Assembly: GCA_947500435.1 (NCBI GenBank)
Contig: CANMRV010000005.1
Coordinates: forward strand, 434,001-498,000
DNA from: an uncultured Flavobacteriaceae bacterium
GTDB lineage: Bacteria; Bacteroidota; Bacteroidia; Flavobacteriales; Flavobacteriaceae
Reading direction: 5' to 3'
DNA length: 64,000 nucleotides
Below are positions 10,235-19,511 of this stretch, piece by piece (within the stretch, counting starts at the first letter, position 1; every line of letters begins with the position of its first letter). Position numbers and translations under genes: made by a program. Under the pieces are notes generated by a model, which worked only from the letters and a program-made list of their open reading frames with translations, had not been told where the DNA came from and made no database searches.

Positions 10235-11277
10235 TGTACATCAAAAGAATTTTACTAATACTAGTATTGGCAGGCCTTGTTATTGGCGGAATTTTCGCAT
10301 ACAATGTATATGGAGCTATTTTCAATGCAAATACCGCTTTTAATAATGATGAAGCTATCCTTTATATTCGTTCGGATGACACTTTTGAGGATGTAAAAAG
10401 TTCCTTAGAGCCCTTGTTGAAAGATATGGACACCTTTGTTCAAATTGCAGATAAAAAGGGATACTCCAGCAATGTCAAAGCGGGTAAATATAGTATTCGC
10501 AAAGGAATGAACAACAATGATATTGTGAATTCCCTACGAAGTAATAACATTCCGGTTAAAGTTGCTTTTAATAATCAAGAAAGGCTAGCAAACCTAGCCG
10601 GAAGGATTGCTTCTCAAATAGAACCGGATAGTTTGACCTTATTGCAGGCATTTCAAGATGAAGAATTTTTAAAGGAGAACGGGTTTGATGCCGATACGCA
10701 GATGGTAATGTATATTCCGAATAGTTACGAATTTTTTTGGAATACTTCTGCGACAAAGTTTAGGGATCGTATGCTAAAGGAATACCATCGATTTTGGAAC
10801 GATGACCGTACGGCCAAGGCAAAGGCCTTGAAACTAGATCCTTCTGAAGTTGTGTCATTAGCAGCAATAGTTCACAAAGAAACAGCAAAAATTGACGAAC
10901 GGCCACGTGTAGCAGGACTGTATTTGAATAGAATAAGAAAAGGAATGTTGCTCCAAGCCGATCCCACGGTAATTTACGCCATGAAAAAGCATCAGAACAA
11001 TTTTAATCTAGTTATCAAAAGGGTTTTGTATGCAGATTTGGAACTTGATTCTCCCTACAATACCTATAAATACAGGGGAGTACCCCCGGGACCGATAACA
11101 ATGCCTGATATTTCTGCAGTCGATGCGGTATTGAACGCCGAAAAGCACGATTATATCTATATGGTCGCCAATGTCGAAAACTTCGGATATCACAAATTCG
11201 CGAAAACAGGGGCGCAACATAACCAAAATAAGGTGCAATACATCCGGTGGATAAATGAGCAAAATATCAATAGATAA
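10234..11277 (+). CDS. mltG: Endolytic murein transglycosylase MltG (YceG-like)
   Basis: The 347-residue inner-membrane protein cleaves nascent glycan strands and is thought to end glycan polymerisation. It has one N-terminal membrane segment (residues 4-26), a LysM-like stretch, and the YceG catalytic domain. The active-site signature is LAAIVHKETAKIDERPRVAG, with the catalytic Glu in HKETA. Other YceG motifs are YLNRIRKGMLLQADPTVIY and YNTYKYRGVPPGPI. Length matches the family. Its start overlaps the GNAT stop by one base. Confidence 0.94.
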   Translation: MYIKRILLILVLAGLVIGGIFAYNVYGAIFNANTAFNNDEAILYIRSDDTFEDVKSSLEPLLKDMDTFVQIADKKGYSSNVKAGKYSIRKGMNNNDIVNSLRSNNIPVKVAFNNQERLANLAGRIASQIEPDSLTLLQAFQDEEFLKENGFDADTQMVMYIPNSYEFFWNTSATKFRDRMLKEYHRFWNDDRTAKAKALKLDPSEVVSLAAIVHKETAKIDERPRVAGLYLNRIRKGMLLQADPTVIYAMKKHQNNFNLVIKRVLYADLELDSPYNTYKYRGVPPGPITMPDISAVDAVLNAEKHDYIYMVANVENFGYHKFAKTGAQHNQNKVQYIRWINEQNINR

Positions 11278-11361
11278 GCAACTCATCCATATTTTACACC
11301 CTCTTAACTAAATTTAGGACTTTTTAACAAAGCCTTGTCATGAGATAGTTCGTGGGCACAA

Positions 11362-11369
11362 TATCTTTG
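11362..11369 (+). promoter_or_regulatory. -7 box for the lysozyme-like gene
   Basis: Exact TATCTTTG in the 149-bp gap after mltG, 57 bp upstream of the next start. A TTG lies 24 nt upstream of it. It indicates that the next gene is transcribed separately from the dapF operon. Confidence 0.55.
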
Positions 11370-11426
11370 TAAAGAGAAATTTAAGCAAGCCCCAATTCTG
11401 CTGTAAGTCTTAAGAAAACCTATGTG

Positions 11427-12065
11427 ATGAAGAAGTGGATGCGTTTTGCGAGTCCCCTAATTGTTACCTGTATTTTGTTGAGTTTTGCATTTATGCCCAA
11501 GGAGGTGAAAGTGCCTGAAGCTCTTAAAGTAACAGAACCTACTGAAGTTTTGTTTCCCAAAAACAGAACCGTTTTTAGCACTGCTATTGTTGCGCCTCCT
11601 TTTATAGGAAGCTCTTATATCGGCTTTAAGGAAGCTTTGGCTTTTAAAGAATCAAGTGGAAATTATTTTTCTATAAACACCTTAGGGTATTTAGGAAAAT
11701 ATCAATTTGGAATCGGCACCCTTCAATTAATGGGGGTACATGATGCTACCAATTTTTTAAATGACCCGGCATTGCAGGAAGAAGTTTTTCAGACGAATAT
11801 AGCCCGCAACAAATGGATTCTTAGAAGGGATATCAAACGATTTGAAGGTAAAAAAATCAAAGGAACTCAAGTTACGGAGTCAGGTATGCTTGCAGCAGCG
11901 CATTTAGCTGGAGCAGGAAATGTGAAAAAGTACTTGCGCTCTTATGGAAGGTATGACGTCAAAGATACTTACGGAACAAGCATTGCGAAGTATATAAAGA
12001 AGTTTTCAGGTTATGATGTTTCTGATGTTCTGCCAAAGCGAAATCCAAAAGTTTCAAAGATTTAA
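11427..12065 (+). CDS. Secreted lysozyme/lytic-transglycosylase-like protein
   Basis: A 212-residue exported protein with a hydrophobic N-terminus (WMRFASPLIVTCILLSFAFM). The segment EALAFKESSGNYFSINTLGY, then GKYQFGIGTLQLMG, has the Glu-Ser-Ser-Gly pattern of lysozyme-like transglycosylases, with the Glu as likely catalytic residue. The later AAAHLAGAGNVKKYLRSYG fits the same fold. It probably cuts peptidoglycan, consistent with mltG and dapF next door. A GTG three bases upstream is in frame, but the ATG at 11427 is the more likely start. A hairpin terminator follows. Confidence 0.75.
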   Translation: MKKWMRFASPLIVTCILLSFAFMPKEVKVPEALKVTEPTEVLFPKNRTVFSTAIVAPPFIGSSYIGFKEALAFKESSGNYFSINTLGYLGKYQFGIGTLQLMGVHDATNFLNDPALQEEVFQTNIARNKWILRRDIKRFEGKKIKGTQVTESGMLAAAHLAGAGNVKKYLRSYGRYDVKDTYGTSIAKYIKKFSGYDVSDVLPKRNPKVSKI

Positions 12066-12093
12066 TAGTACTGTGTATATATGAAGATGGTAG

Positions 12094-12115
12094 GCCTCAG
12101 CGGAAACGCTGGGGC
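12094..12115 (+). terminator. Intrinsic terminator
   Basis: A 9-bp stem (GCCTCAGCG/CGCTGGGGC, one G-U) with a GAAA loop and a following TTATTTTTT, 28 bp after the lysozyme-like gene. Confidence 0.8.
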
Positions 12116-12164
12116 TTATTTTTTGAGTAAATAATAGTAGCTGTATTACAAACTGCCAACTGTT

Positions 12165-12887
12165 TTATCCCTGAATAATAAATATAGCTGGCCTTTTGTG
12201 TAAATCTAGAGGAGTCTTTTTCCAGTCTGAAACTGTTTTTGTTGCAATGTATTCCGTGGATAGTGTAATATCACAGGCCACGCAAAGCAAGGTTTGATTT
12301 GAAAGTGTTTTTAGCATTTCTGCCAATAGTTTATCATTTCTATAGGGAGTTTCAATACAGATTTGAGTCTGTTCTTGATCTATGGAAATTTTCTCCATTT
12401 GTTTGATGACTTTCTTGCGGTCTGCCGAATCAATGGGCAAGTAGCCTTTAAATGCAAAGTTCTGGCCATTCATTCCACTTGCCATTAAGGCAAGAAAAAT
12501 AGAAGAGGGGCCAACTAAAGGAACTACTTGTATGCCTTTCTCATGAGCAACTTTCACAACATCAGCACCCGGATCAGCAATACCGGGGCAACCAGCTTCG
12601 GATAGAATGCCTATATCATGACCATCTAAACAAGGTTGTAAAAATCCGGGAATGGCTTGCGCCTCGGTGTATTTATTTAATACTTCGATCTGTAATTTGG
12701 GTTGTGATTTACCAGAACTAATTTGTTTGATAGATTTTCGAGCTGTCTTTTCGTTTTCTACAATATAGTAATCAATATTTTCGATAGCTCTTTTTATGGA
12801 AATGGGCAGTACTTCTAAAGGAGCCGTGTCCCCCAAAGTGGTAGGGATTAAATACAATTTACCTTTTTGCTTTGCTTCGTTCGCCAT
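12165..12887 (-). CDS. SAM-dependent methyltransferase, RsmI/tetrapyrrole methylase family
   Basis: A 240-residue paralogue of RsmI, the enzyme that 2'-O-methylates C1402 of 16S rRNA. It starts KGKLYLIPTTLGDTAPLEVL and has the SAM-binding GILSEAGCPGIADPGADVV and VPLVGPSSIFLALMASGMNG. It is shorter than RsmI (about 285) and lacks the usual C-terminal part, so its substrate may differ; Bacteroidetes often carry this short form besides true RsmI. The ATG at 12887 is chosen because it gives the conserved beginning and lies 4 bp after the LMW phosphatase stop. A longer frame would overlap that gene. Confidence 0.85.
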   Translation of the reverse strand: MANEAKQKGKLYLIPTTLGDTAPLEVLPISIKRAIENIDYYIVENEKTARKSIKQISSGKSQPKLQIEVLNKYTEAQAIPGFLQPCLDGHDIGILSEAGCPGIADPGADVVKVAHEKGIQVVPLVGPSSIFLALMASGMNGQNFAFKGYLPIDSADRKKVIKQMEKISIDQEQTQICIETPYRNDKLLAEMLKTLSNQTLLCVACDITLSTEYIATKTVSDWKKTPLDLHKRPAIFIIQG

Positions 12888-12891
12888 AAAT

Positions 12892-13350
12892 CTATTTTGT
12901 ATCCAATTCCGCTGCAATTGCCTCGCAAGCATTGTCTATCATTTGAAAAACGGATTCGAATCCGTCTTCTCCTCCGTAATAAGGGTCTGGTACTTCTATT
13001 ATAGTTGAATCACCTTCGCTTAGCAAGAGTCTTACTTTGTCTTTCTCTGCTTCATTTTTTGTTTGAGCGATTACATTTTCATAATTGCTTTGGTCCATGA
13101 CAAAAATCCTGTCAAAGTTTGTAAAATCTTGAACATCGAATTTACGACAACGTTGCTGTGAAATATCAAGGCCATATTTTCTGGCTACTGCGATACTTCT
13201 TTTATCAGGTTGATTACCAATATGATAACCTGCTGTTCCTGCGGAATCCACAAAAACTTTTTCAGAGTCGACCTTACTCTGTAAAACACCTTCGGCCAAT
13301 GGAGACCTACAGATATTTCCGAGGCAAACCATTAAAACCTTAGTAATCAT
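12892..13350 (-). CDS. Low-molecular-weight protein-tyrosine phosphatase
   Basis: A 152-residue LMW-PTP. The P-loop CX5R is Cys9-Arg15 in MVCLGNICRSPLAEGV, and the general-acid loop is VPDPYYGGEDGFE. Bacterial members dephosphorylate tyrosine kinases of exopolysaccharide systems or act in stress responses; no kinase gene is nearby. It sits between dnaA (6 bp downstream of the dnaA stop) and the RsmI-like gene, all leftward and probably co-transcribed. Confidence 0.93.
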   Translation of the reverse strand: MITKVLMVCLGNICRSPLAEGVLQSKVDSEKVFVDSAGTAGYHIGNQPDKRSIAVARKYGLDISQQRCRKFDVQDFTNFDRIFVMDQSNYENVIAQTKNEAEKDKVRLLLSEGDSTIIEVPDPYYGGEDGFESVFQMIDNACEAIAAELDTK

Positions 13351-13356
13351 ATATGA

Positions 13357-14781
13357 TTAGGAGAATTTTTTGGTAAGATCTTCAATGTACTTACGGAACT
13401 GCTTATCGGTTTCCGCAAGATTATCAACCGTCTTACAAGCGTGTAATACCGTAGCGTGATCTCTTTTTCCAATTTGAGAGCCAATACTCGCCAAAGATGC
13501 TTTGGTGAATTTCTTGGCAAAGAACATAGCCAATTGACGTGCCTGTACAATATGCCTTTTTCTAGTCTTCGATTGAAGTGTGGCCACATCCATTTCGAAA
13601 TAGTCTGAAACTACTTTTTGAATATAATCGATAGAAACTTCACGTTTGGTATTCTTGACAAACTTCTCAACTACTTGTTGAGCTAATTCCAAAGTAACTT
13701 CCTTCTTATTGAAAGAGGACTGAGCAATTAATGAAATAATAGCACCTTCTAGTTCGCGAATGTTTGTCTTAATGTGTTTGGCAACATATTCAATAATATC
13801 CTCAGGCATCTCAACACCATCACGATATAGTTTATTCTTTAAGATGGAGATTCTTGTTTCGTAATCTGGATTTTGTAATTCCGCTGATAATCCCCATTTG
13901 AAACGAGACAATAGGCGTTGCTCAATATCCTGCATATCAACCGGTGCCTTGTCAGAAGTCAAGATAACTTGCTTTCCATTTTGGTGCAAATGATTGAAAA
14001 TATGGAAGAAAACATCTTGTGTTCCCGATTTTCCGGAAAGGAATTGAACATCATCAATAATCAAAACATCAATGAGTTGATAGAAATGAATAAAATCATT
14101 TCGTGTATTTTTCTTTACAGATTCAATATACTGCTGTGTAAACTTTTCCGCAGAGATATAAAGAACGGTCCTTTCGGGATATTTGTCTTTTATCTCAACA
14201 CCAATAGCATGAGCTAAATGGGTTTTCCCTAATCCTACACCACCAAAAACTAGTAGTGGGTTGAAAGAAGTACCTCCAGGTTTGTTGGCAACAGCCATTC
14301 CGGCGGAACGCGCCAAACGATTGGAATCACCTTCAAGGAAATTATCAAAATTATAGTTCGGATTTAATTGAGATTCAATTTTTATATTTCGAATACCAGG
14401 AATCACAAAAGGATTACGCAATTCAGGGTTCTTCGATTTGATAGGAACATCCATTTCTTGAGGAAACAAGTTGCCTCTATTGGAACTCGGAATCTTTTCA
14501 GTGAAAGGCTCTTTGTTGCCATAGGTATTCTCCATACGAATAATATAGACCAACTTTGCTGTTTCACCTAATTCTTTTGTGAGCGCGACCTTCAGCAGTT
14601 TCACATAATGCTCTTCGAGCCACTCGTAAAAAAATTTGCTAGGTACTTGAATGCTCAATGCATTTTCAGAAAGCTTTACTGGCTTGATAGGCTCAAACCA
14701 TGTTTTGAATGCCTGCGGTTGGATGTTATCTTTGATAAACGCCAAACAATTGTTCCAAACGGAATTAGCAGTTACACTCAT
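13357..14781 (-). CDS. dnaA: Chromosomal replication initiator DnaA
   Basis: The 474-residue AAA+ initiator that binds DnaA boxes and melts the origin. Domain I is at residues 1-80. The Walker A FGGVGLGKTHLAHAIG is near 179-194, Walker B is LIIDDVQFLSGK, and sensor 2 and domain IV end with the DNA-binding signature KRDHATVLHACKTV. Length is normal. I see no DnaA-box cluster in the 208-bp upstream gap, and dnaN is not adjacent, so the origin is probably not right here. Confidence 0.97.
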   Translation of the reverse strand: MSVTANSVWNNCLAFIKDNIQPQAFKTWFEPIKPVKLSENALSIQVPSKFFYEWLEEHYVKLLKVALTKELGETAKLVYIIRMENTYGNKEPFTEKIPSSNRGNLFPQEMDVPIKSKNPELRNPFVIPGIRNIKIESQLNPNYNFDNFLEGDSNRLARSAGMAVANKPGGTSFNPLLVFGGVGLGKTHLAHAIGVEIKDKYPERTVLYISAEKFTQQYIESVKKNTRNDFIHFYQLIDVLIIDDVQFLSGKSGTQDVFFHIFNHLHQNGKQVILTSDKAPVDMQDIEQRLLSRFKWGLSAELQNPDYETRISILKNKLYRDGVEMPEDIIEYVAKHIKTNIRELEGAIISLIAQSSFNKKEVTLELAQQVVEKFVKNTKREVSIDYIQKVVSDYFEMDVATLQSKTRKRHIVQARQLAMFFAKKFTKASLASIGSQIGKRDHATVLHACKTVDNLAETDKQFRKYIEDLTKKFS

Positions 14782-14989
14782 TCTAAAACTTCTCTTATTT
14801 GATGGTTAGTGATTCGTCTAGTAGGTTGAAAAGTTGGCTGGAGCAAACCGCATTTTCTGGTTGAGCAAATATGTGAACAAAAAAGCTAAAAAAAAAATGA
14901 AATGGTATTGAATTTTCGCTTTTTTTTTCTCATGTTCACGAGCCCATTTCACGACCTCTTTAAATGTATCATTTTTTATCACATAAAGC
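14782..14989. other. Divergent dnaA/thioesterase intergenic region
   Basis: This 208-bp A/T-rich gap must hold promoters for both genes. An inverted repeat with arms GTGAACAAAAAAGC (from about 14873) and GCTTTTTTTTCTCATGTTCAC (to about 14940, broken by a short insertion) is visible and could form a hairpin or regulator site. I see no TTATCCACA DnaA box. Confidence 0.3.
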
Positions 14990-15397
14990 ATGAATTTTAA
15001 CGAAATTTCTTTTCGAGTACGGTATGGTGAAACTGACCAAATGGGTGTGGTCTATCATGGAAACTATGCCCAATATATGGAGATGGGTAGAGTAGAGTGG
15101 TTAAGAGGAATGGGAATTTCTTACAAAAATATGGAAGAAAACGGTATTATGTTGCCAGTAATCTCATTGCATGTAAATTATAAAAAACCAGCAGTCTACG
15201 ATGACCTGATTACCGTAAAAACGATATTAAGAAAAATGCCTTCGGTAAAGATTGAATTTGATTTTGAAATCTACAATGAAGCCCGTGAAATTTTAGCCGA
15301 TGCAACGGTAGTTCTGGTTTTTATGGATATGGAACGAAATCGCCCCGTCAGATGCCCCCAATATTTGCTAGATACGATTGCCGAAAATCAATCTTAG
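14990..15397 (+). CDS. Acyl-CoA thioesterase, YbgC/4HBT hotdog fold
   Basis: A 135-residue hotdog protein. The active-site pattern VRYGETDQMGVVYHGNYAQY, with Asp, His and Tyr at expected places, defines the 4-hydroxybenzoyl-CoA thioesterase/YbgC family. Such enzymes hydrolyse short- to medium-chain acyl-CoA; the exact substrate is unknown. It is divergent from dnaA and its last 4 bp overlap convergently with the YigZ gene. Confidence 0.9.
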   Translation: MNFNEISFRVRYGETDQMGVVYHGNYAQYMEMGRVEWLRGMGISYKNMEENGIMLPVISLHVNYKKPAVYDDLITVKTILRKMPSVKIEFDFEIYNEAREILADATVVLVFMDMERNRPVRCPQYLLDTIAENQS

Positions 15398-16008
15398 GAG
15401 ATTTGTTTGAGCTGCACTTTGTGAAGTATTTGGAAAAAGTCTTGGAATCTATCGGTTTCGCTTTTTCTTACAGAAACGATTAATCTACAATTCATTTCTA
15501 ATTGCTGAGATACGATTGTAAATCTTTTTTGTTTGATAATGCGCATTACCTTATCCATATCATCGTATCCAAAAGTTAGCTGGAATTGCTTTTCAAGGGT
15601 CTTTTCTATAATGTCTGCATTTTCTAAAGCTAGTTGCGCTCCCGTCCGGTAAGCAGCTATAAGTCCACCAACTCCTAATTTTGTTCCGCCAAAGATTCTT
15701 GCAACGGCAACTAAAACATTTGTTAGGTCAAATGCTTGTATTTGTCCATATATGGGTTGTCCAGCTGAGTTGTTCGGTTCCCCATCGTCATTAGCACGAT
15801 AACGTATTTGCTCGGTTCCAAGTTGCCAAGCATAACATACGTGACCGGCTGTGTGATGTTTTTTACGAAGGGATTCAATAATCGGTTTTACCTCATCTTC
15901 GTTTTGAATAGGAAAAGCATATCCGAAGAACTTACTCTTCTTTTCCTTAAACAGGATTTCTTCCGATGGTTTTGAAAGTGTGCGATATGTATCAGAAAGC
16001 TTGTCCAT
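15394..16008 (-). CDS. YigZ/IMPACT family protein
   Basis: A 204-residue protein of the UPF0029/IMPACT family with the N-terminal domain (KSKFFGYAFPIQNEDEV, then HHTAGHVCYAWQLG, YRANDDGEPNNSAGQPI, GVGGLIAAYRTGAQ) and a C-terminal DUF1949-like ferredoxin fold. Members bind nucleic acid or ribosomes; bacterial function is not settled. The ATG at 16008 gives the conserved start (MDKLSDTYRTLSKPSEEILF) and overlaps the last base of the DMT transporter stop. A longer open frame runs inside that gene and was rejected. Confidence 0.9.
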   Translation of the reverse strand: MDKLSDTYRTLSKPSEEILFKEKKSKFFGYAFPIQNEDEVKPIIESLRKKHHTAGHVCYAWQLGTEQIRYRANDDGEPNNSAGQPIYGQIQAFDLTNVLVAVARIFGGTKLGVGGLIAAYRTGAQLALENADIIEKTLEKQFQLTFGYDDMDKVMRIIKQKRFTIVSQQLEMNCRLIVSVRKSETDRFQDFFQILHKVQLKQIS

Positions 16009-16871
16009 TAAAACAGAGCGACTAAAATAATACTTAGAATGGCCAAACCGATGCCTCCCCAATTCTTCGCGCTTATTTTTTCCTTGAACAAGAGAATGCC
16101 GAGCAAAGTAGAGAACATCACAATGGCGACATTGTTAATTGTAAATATGGATGCACTGTTTAAGGTATCATTCTGAAGAGCACGCATCAGGAAGAAAATG
16201 GAAAAGTAATTTGGGATACCAAGACAAATTCCCCCTAAGACATTACGTAAGTTAACTTTTATAGGCTTTTTAATGGATTTTAAGAGTATTATTAGCACTC
16301 CCGCAAAAGTAGCAGTAGCAAAAACAGTAGCTGAAAATATGGGTAATTCTGCCGGAGCTATAAATTCCTTTTGAAAATAGCCAAGGGACGCATCAATAAG
16401 TCCTGAACCCATAAAGGTTAAAAATGGCAAAAGGAGGGAAGCACTTTTGAATACTGTGGATTTCTCCTTAACCGATGCGAAGTAAACCGCAGCTAATGCC
16501 AAAAGAATTCCTGTTACTTTAATGATGCCCAGTTCTTCCTTATAAAGAAACACACCGACCAAGACAGGAATCACCAAAGACATTTTTGTTGCCACCGAAG
16601 CCACCGACACTCCCAAACGCTGTGAGGTTGCTGCCATTAAGTTGAAAACAATAATGAAAAGGAAACCAAGCGCAAAGGTTCCCCAGAACCATGGTTTTTC
16701 TGGAATTTCAACTAAGCCGGTTGCTCCTTCATAAAAGAGCAGGCCAACGGTACAAGCCACCACGTAATTTGTGATAATTGCGTAAAGTGTTTCTATTTTG
16801 TAGACTGAGAAAAGCTTGAAAATCACAAAGATTAAACTCGAAAAAAGAACGCTTAAAGCAAGGTCGAGCAT
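16008..16871 (-). CDS. EamA/DMT-superfamily transporter
   Basis: A 287-residue integral membrane protein with about ten hydrophobic helices and two EamA-like halves (VGVFLYKEELGIIKVTGILL near 112-131 and GILLFKEKISAKNWGGIGLA near the end). Such carriers export or import amino acids, sugars or metabolites; specificity is unknown. It lies 1 bp after the HAD gene's stop and overlaps the YigZ start by one base, so ribD-HAD-DMT-YigZ form one leftward operon. Confidence 0.88.
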   Translation of the reverse strand: MLDLALSVLFSSLIFVIFKLFSVYKIETLYAIITNYVVACTVGLLFYEGATGLVEIPEKPWFWGTFALGFLFIIVFNLMAATSQRLGVSVASVATKMSLVIPVLVGVFLYKEELGIIKVTGILLALAAVYFASVKEKSTVFKSASLLLPFLTFMGSGLIDASLGYFQKEFIAPAELPIFSATVFATATFAGVLIILLKSIKKPIKVNLRNVLGGICLGIPNYFSIFFLMRALQNDTLNSASIFTINNVAIVMFSTLLGILLFKEKISAKNWGGIGLAILSIILVALF

Positions 16872-16872
16872 A

Positions 16873-17478
16873 CTACAATTTGGATTTTAACTGTGTGATA
16901 TCTTCTTTGCCAACTTGAAGATTCCAGCATTTGATAGTGAGCTTTTCAGCCGCATCCGTATTTTCTTTGGTGTCATCAATGAAGAAAGTTTCTTCTGCTT
17001 TTAATCCATTTTCCTGCAATACGAAATTGTAGATGTCGGCATTGGGCTTTCTCAAATGAATCTCATGGGATAAGTAGAATTTTTCAAAGGAATTTCGAAA
17101 CCGATTGAACTTTTCGTTTCCCATTTTTTCTTCTACTTCCTCGATATGTAGGGCATTCGTATTACTCAAGAGAAACAGACGATAGTTGTTTTCCTCTGCC
17201 ATGGCTTCTACAAACTCCAAACGCTTATCCGGAAAATCAAGTAACATCCCATTCCATATGCCTTTAATATCTTCGGAAGAAGCTGTAGGATATACTTTCC
17301 CTAATTGCGATACAAAATCCTCAGAAGAAATTTTGCCGACTTCATAATCCATATTAATAGCAATGACTTCTGGACTCAAAACGGGATTACCACCAAAGCG
17401 TTCAATCTCCCGAAAAATAATTTCCTTATCAAGATTTATAAAAATATCTCCGAAATCGAAGATGATGTTTTTAATCAT
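16873..17478 (-). CDS. HAD-superfamily hydrolase, subfamily IA
   Basis: A 201-residue phosphatase-like protein. Motif I is IIFDFGDIFINLD (the second Asp is replaced by Gly-Asp spacing, FDFGDI, as in YihX-type enzymes), motif II is LFLLSNTNALH and motif IV is ETFFIDDTKENTDAA. It is close to the alpha-D-glucose-1-phosphate phosphatase (YihX) group by these motifs. It overlaps ribD by 8 nt. The dedicated phosphatase of riboflavin synthesis is a HAD protein in some bacteria, so a role in that pathway is possible but not shown. Confidence 0.85.
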   Translation of the reverse strand: MIKNIIFDFGDIFINLDKEIIFREIERFGGNPVLSPEVIAINMDYEVGKISSEDFVSQLGKVYPTASSEDIKGIWNGMLLDFPDKRLEFVEAMAEENNYRLFLLSNTNALHIEEVEEKMGNEKFNRFRNSFEKFYLSHEIHLRKPNADIYNFVLQENGLKAEETFFIDDTKENTDAAEKLTIKCWNLQVGKEDITQLKSKL

Positions 17479-18526
17479 TGCAATAGATTTTTAAATGGTC
17501 ATTTTCTATTTTTCTAGAGCTGATGAGCTTTCCCGAAAACTCTGGGGCTTTTATTCCTTCTTTGAAAGATGTATTTCCTGTAAAAACTCTTGCTTCGTCC
17601 CATAAACCGGCATCAATAAAGGTCTGTAATGTTTTTGAGCCGCCTTCAATTAGAACACTGTGGAGATTCATTTCCCATAGGGCAGTGGAGATTTGCGGTG
17701 CAATATCTTTTGAAAAATCTATCAGTCTATACTCAATTCCTTTGAGGTATTTAGATGTATCTGTTACTTCAGTCAGAATCAAAGTAGGAATGCTTCCATC
17801 CAAAACATGATAACCATCTTTGATTTTTAAGTTACGGTCTAGAATTATCCGCAATGGATTTTTACCTTCCCATTGACGCACATCTAATTTAGGGTTGTCT
17901 TCCAAAACGGTATTCGTCCCAACTAAAATTGTCTGCTCTTCAGCACGCCATTGATGCACCATTTGACGTGAGTACGAATTCGTTATCCAATAAGGTTCAG
18001 GATTTTCTTTACGTTCAATTTTAGACGGAGCGATAAATCCATCTAAAGTCTCGGCCCATTTTAATATTATATAGGGGCTTTTTTTTTCATGGAAGGTTAA
18101 AAAGCGTTTGTGGTGTTCTCGACATTTTTTTTCCAGTATTCCTGAAATCACTTCGCAACCGCCCTCTTTTAATTTTAGAATTCCTCTGCCGGCCACTTTT
18201 TCATGAGGGTCAAGAATTCCAATAACAACTTCCGGAATTCTATGTTCGATAATTAAATCTGCACAAGGTGGTGTCTTGCCAAAATGGGAACAAGGCTCAA
18301 GAGTGACATATAAAGTAGCCTCTTTTAAAAGTGATGTGTCCGTAACCGATTGAATCGCATTGACTTCTGCATGAGCGCCTCCATAGGGACTTGTGAAACC
18401 CTCACCAATAATACTACCATTATGAACGATAACCGCGCCCACCATCGGATTTGGAGCCGTGCTTCCTAATCCGTTTTGGGCGATTTCAATACAACGAGAC
18501 ATGTATTTTCTGTGTATCTTCACCAT
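17471..18526 (-). CDS. ribD: Bifunctional riboflavin biosynthesis deaminase/reductase
   Basis: The 351-residue enzyme deaminates and then reduces the pyrimidine intermediate in riboflavin synthesis. The N-terminal deaminase has the zinc ligands in GGAHAEVNAI and the PCxxxxxxPPC loop (LEPCSHFGKTPPCADLI). The C-terminal reductase (about 150-351) shows YIILKWAETLDGFIAP and VLIEGGSKTLQTFIDAGL. Its start faces prmC 57 bp away. It overlaps the HAD gene by 8 nt and heads a four-gene leftward operon. Confidence 0.95.
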   Translation of the reverse strand: MVKIHRKYMSRCIEIAQNGLGSTAPNPMVGAVIVHNGSIIGEGFTSPYGGAHAEVNAIQSVTDTSLLKEATLYVTLEPCSHFGKTPPCADLIIEHRIPEVVIGILDPHEKVAGRGILKLKEGGCEVISGILEKKCREHHKRFLTFHEKKSPYIILKWAETLDGFIAPSKIERKENPEPYWITNSYSRQMVHQWRAEEQTILVGTNTVLEDNPKLDVRQWEGKNPLRIILDRNLKIKDGYHVLDGSIPTLILTEVTDTSKYLKGIEYRLIDFSKDIAPQISTALWEMNLHSVLIEGGSKTLQTFIDAGLWDEARVFTGNTSFKEGIKAPEFSGKLISSRKIENDHLKIYCND

Positions 18527-18582
18527 GCAAAAATCGACTTTTTTCTGCGAACTTTTACAGCCAACTGATTACTATTTAAAGA

Positions 18583-19452
18583 ATGCTTCTTCGGGAAATA
18601 AAAAAAATATTCCACACAGAACTTGATTCGCTTTACCCTAAAGAAGAAGTGGATAGTTTCTTCTATATGTTGATTGAAGACCAATTGAAGTTAGAACGTT
18701 TCGTTTTGGCAATGGAGCCTAACTTGATAGTTTCAAAGGATGAAGAGACACCTTTATTTAATGCTCTTAGTAGATTGAAATTACAAGAGCCCATTCAACA
18801 TATTATAGGTGAAGCTCATTTTATGGAGATGGAATTTGCTGTTACTTCGGATGTTCTCATTCCAAGACCTGAAACTGAAGAACTAGTTCATTGGATTGTT
18901 GATGAAGTGCAAAGTGCGAAGCACAAGGTACAAGGTGGAAAACCCCTAGAAATACTTGATATCGGAACGGGGAGTGGTTGTATTGCAATTTCTCTAGCTA
19001 AGAATCTGCCGGAAGCAATAGTTTATGCTTTGGACGTTTCAGAGGAGGCCCTAGAAGTCGCCAAACAAAATGCAAGCTTAAATAAAGTGAATGTCACGTT
19101 TTTAAGAAGGGATATTCTAGAATTAGAATCATTGGACACGGAGTTTGATATTATCGTTTCAAATCCTCCGTATGTGCGAGAACTAGAGAAAAAAGAAATG
19201 CAGAAGAATGTTTTGGAACATGAACCTCGTTTGGCCTTATTTGTTTCTGATGACAACCCTTTGCTATTTTATAAAACGATTACAGAGTTTGCGGTCAAAA
19301 ATCTGAAAGAAAGTGGAACACTATTTTTTGAAATCAATCAATATTTAGGAAAAGAAACAAAACAGCTTTTGAGAGACCATAATTTTTCAGAAATTGAGCT
19401 GCGAAAAGATATGCTTGGTAATGACCGAATGTTGAGGGCGACGCTGGGATAG
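18583..19452 (+). CDS. prmC: Release factor glutamine methyltransferase
   Basis: The 289-residue methyltransferase modifies the GGQ glutamine of RF1 and RF2. SAM-binding motif I is EILDIGTGSGCIAISLAKNL and the catalytic NPPY is in IIVSNPPYVREL. The N-terminal helical domain (about 1-95) ends in the conserved PIQHIIGEAHFMEMEF region and the LIPRPETEELV motif. Length matches the family. It is divergent from ribD. Confidence 0.95.
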   Translation: MLLREIKKIFHTELDSLYPKEEVDSFFYMLIEDQLKLERFVLAMEPNLIVSKDEETPLFNALSRLKLQEPIQHIIGEAHFMEMEFAVTSDVLIPRPETEELVHWIVDEVQSAKHKVQGGKPLEILDIGTGSGCIAISLAKNLPEAIVYALDVSEEALEVAKQNASLNKVNVTFLRRDILELESLDTEFDIIVSNPPYVRELEKKEMQKNVLEHEPRLALFVSDDNPLLFYKTITEFAVKNLKESGTLFFEINQYLGKETKQLLRDHNFSEIELRKDMLGNDRMLRATLG

Positions 19453-19511
19453 CAGTAGCCGAGTTGAAGTGTGTCTGGGTTTTAAGAATTGCTAGGATTA
19501 AATAGAAAGTA

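Noticed and set aside
11424..11426. GTG as the start of the lysozyme-like gene
   Set aside because: The next codon is ATG and gives a normal signal-like N-terminus, so ATG at 11427 is preferred.
14782..14989. oriC next to dnaA
   Set aside because: No cluster of TTATCCACA-like boxes, no dnaN neighbour; the gap is short and looks like a divergent promoter region.
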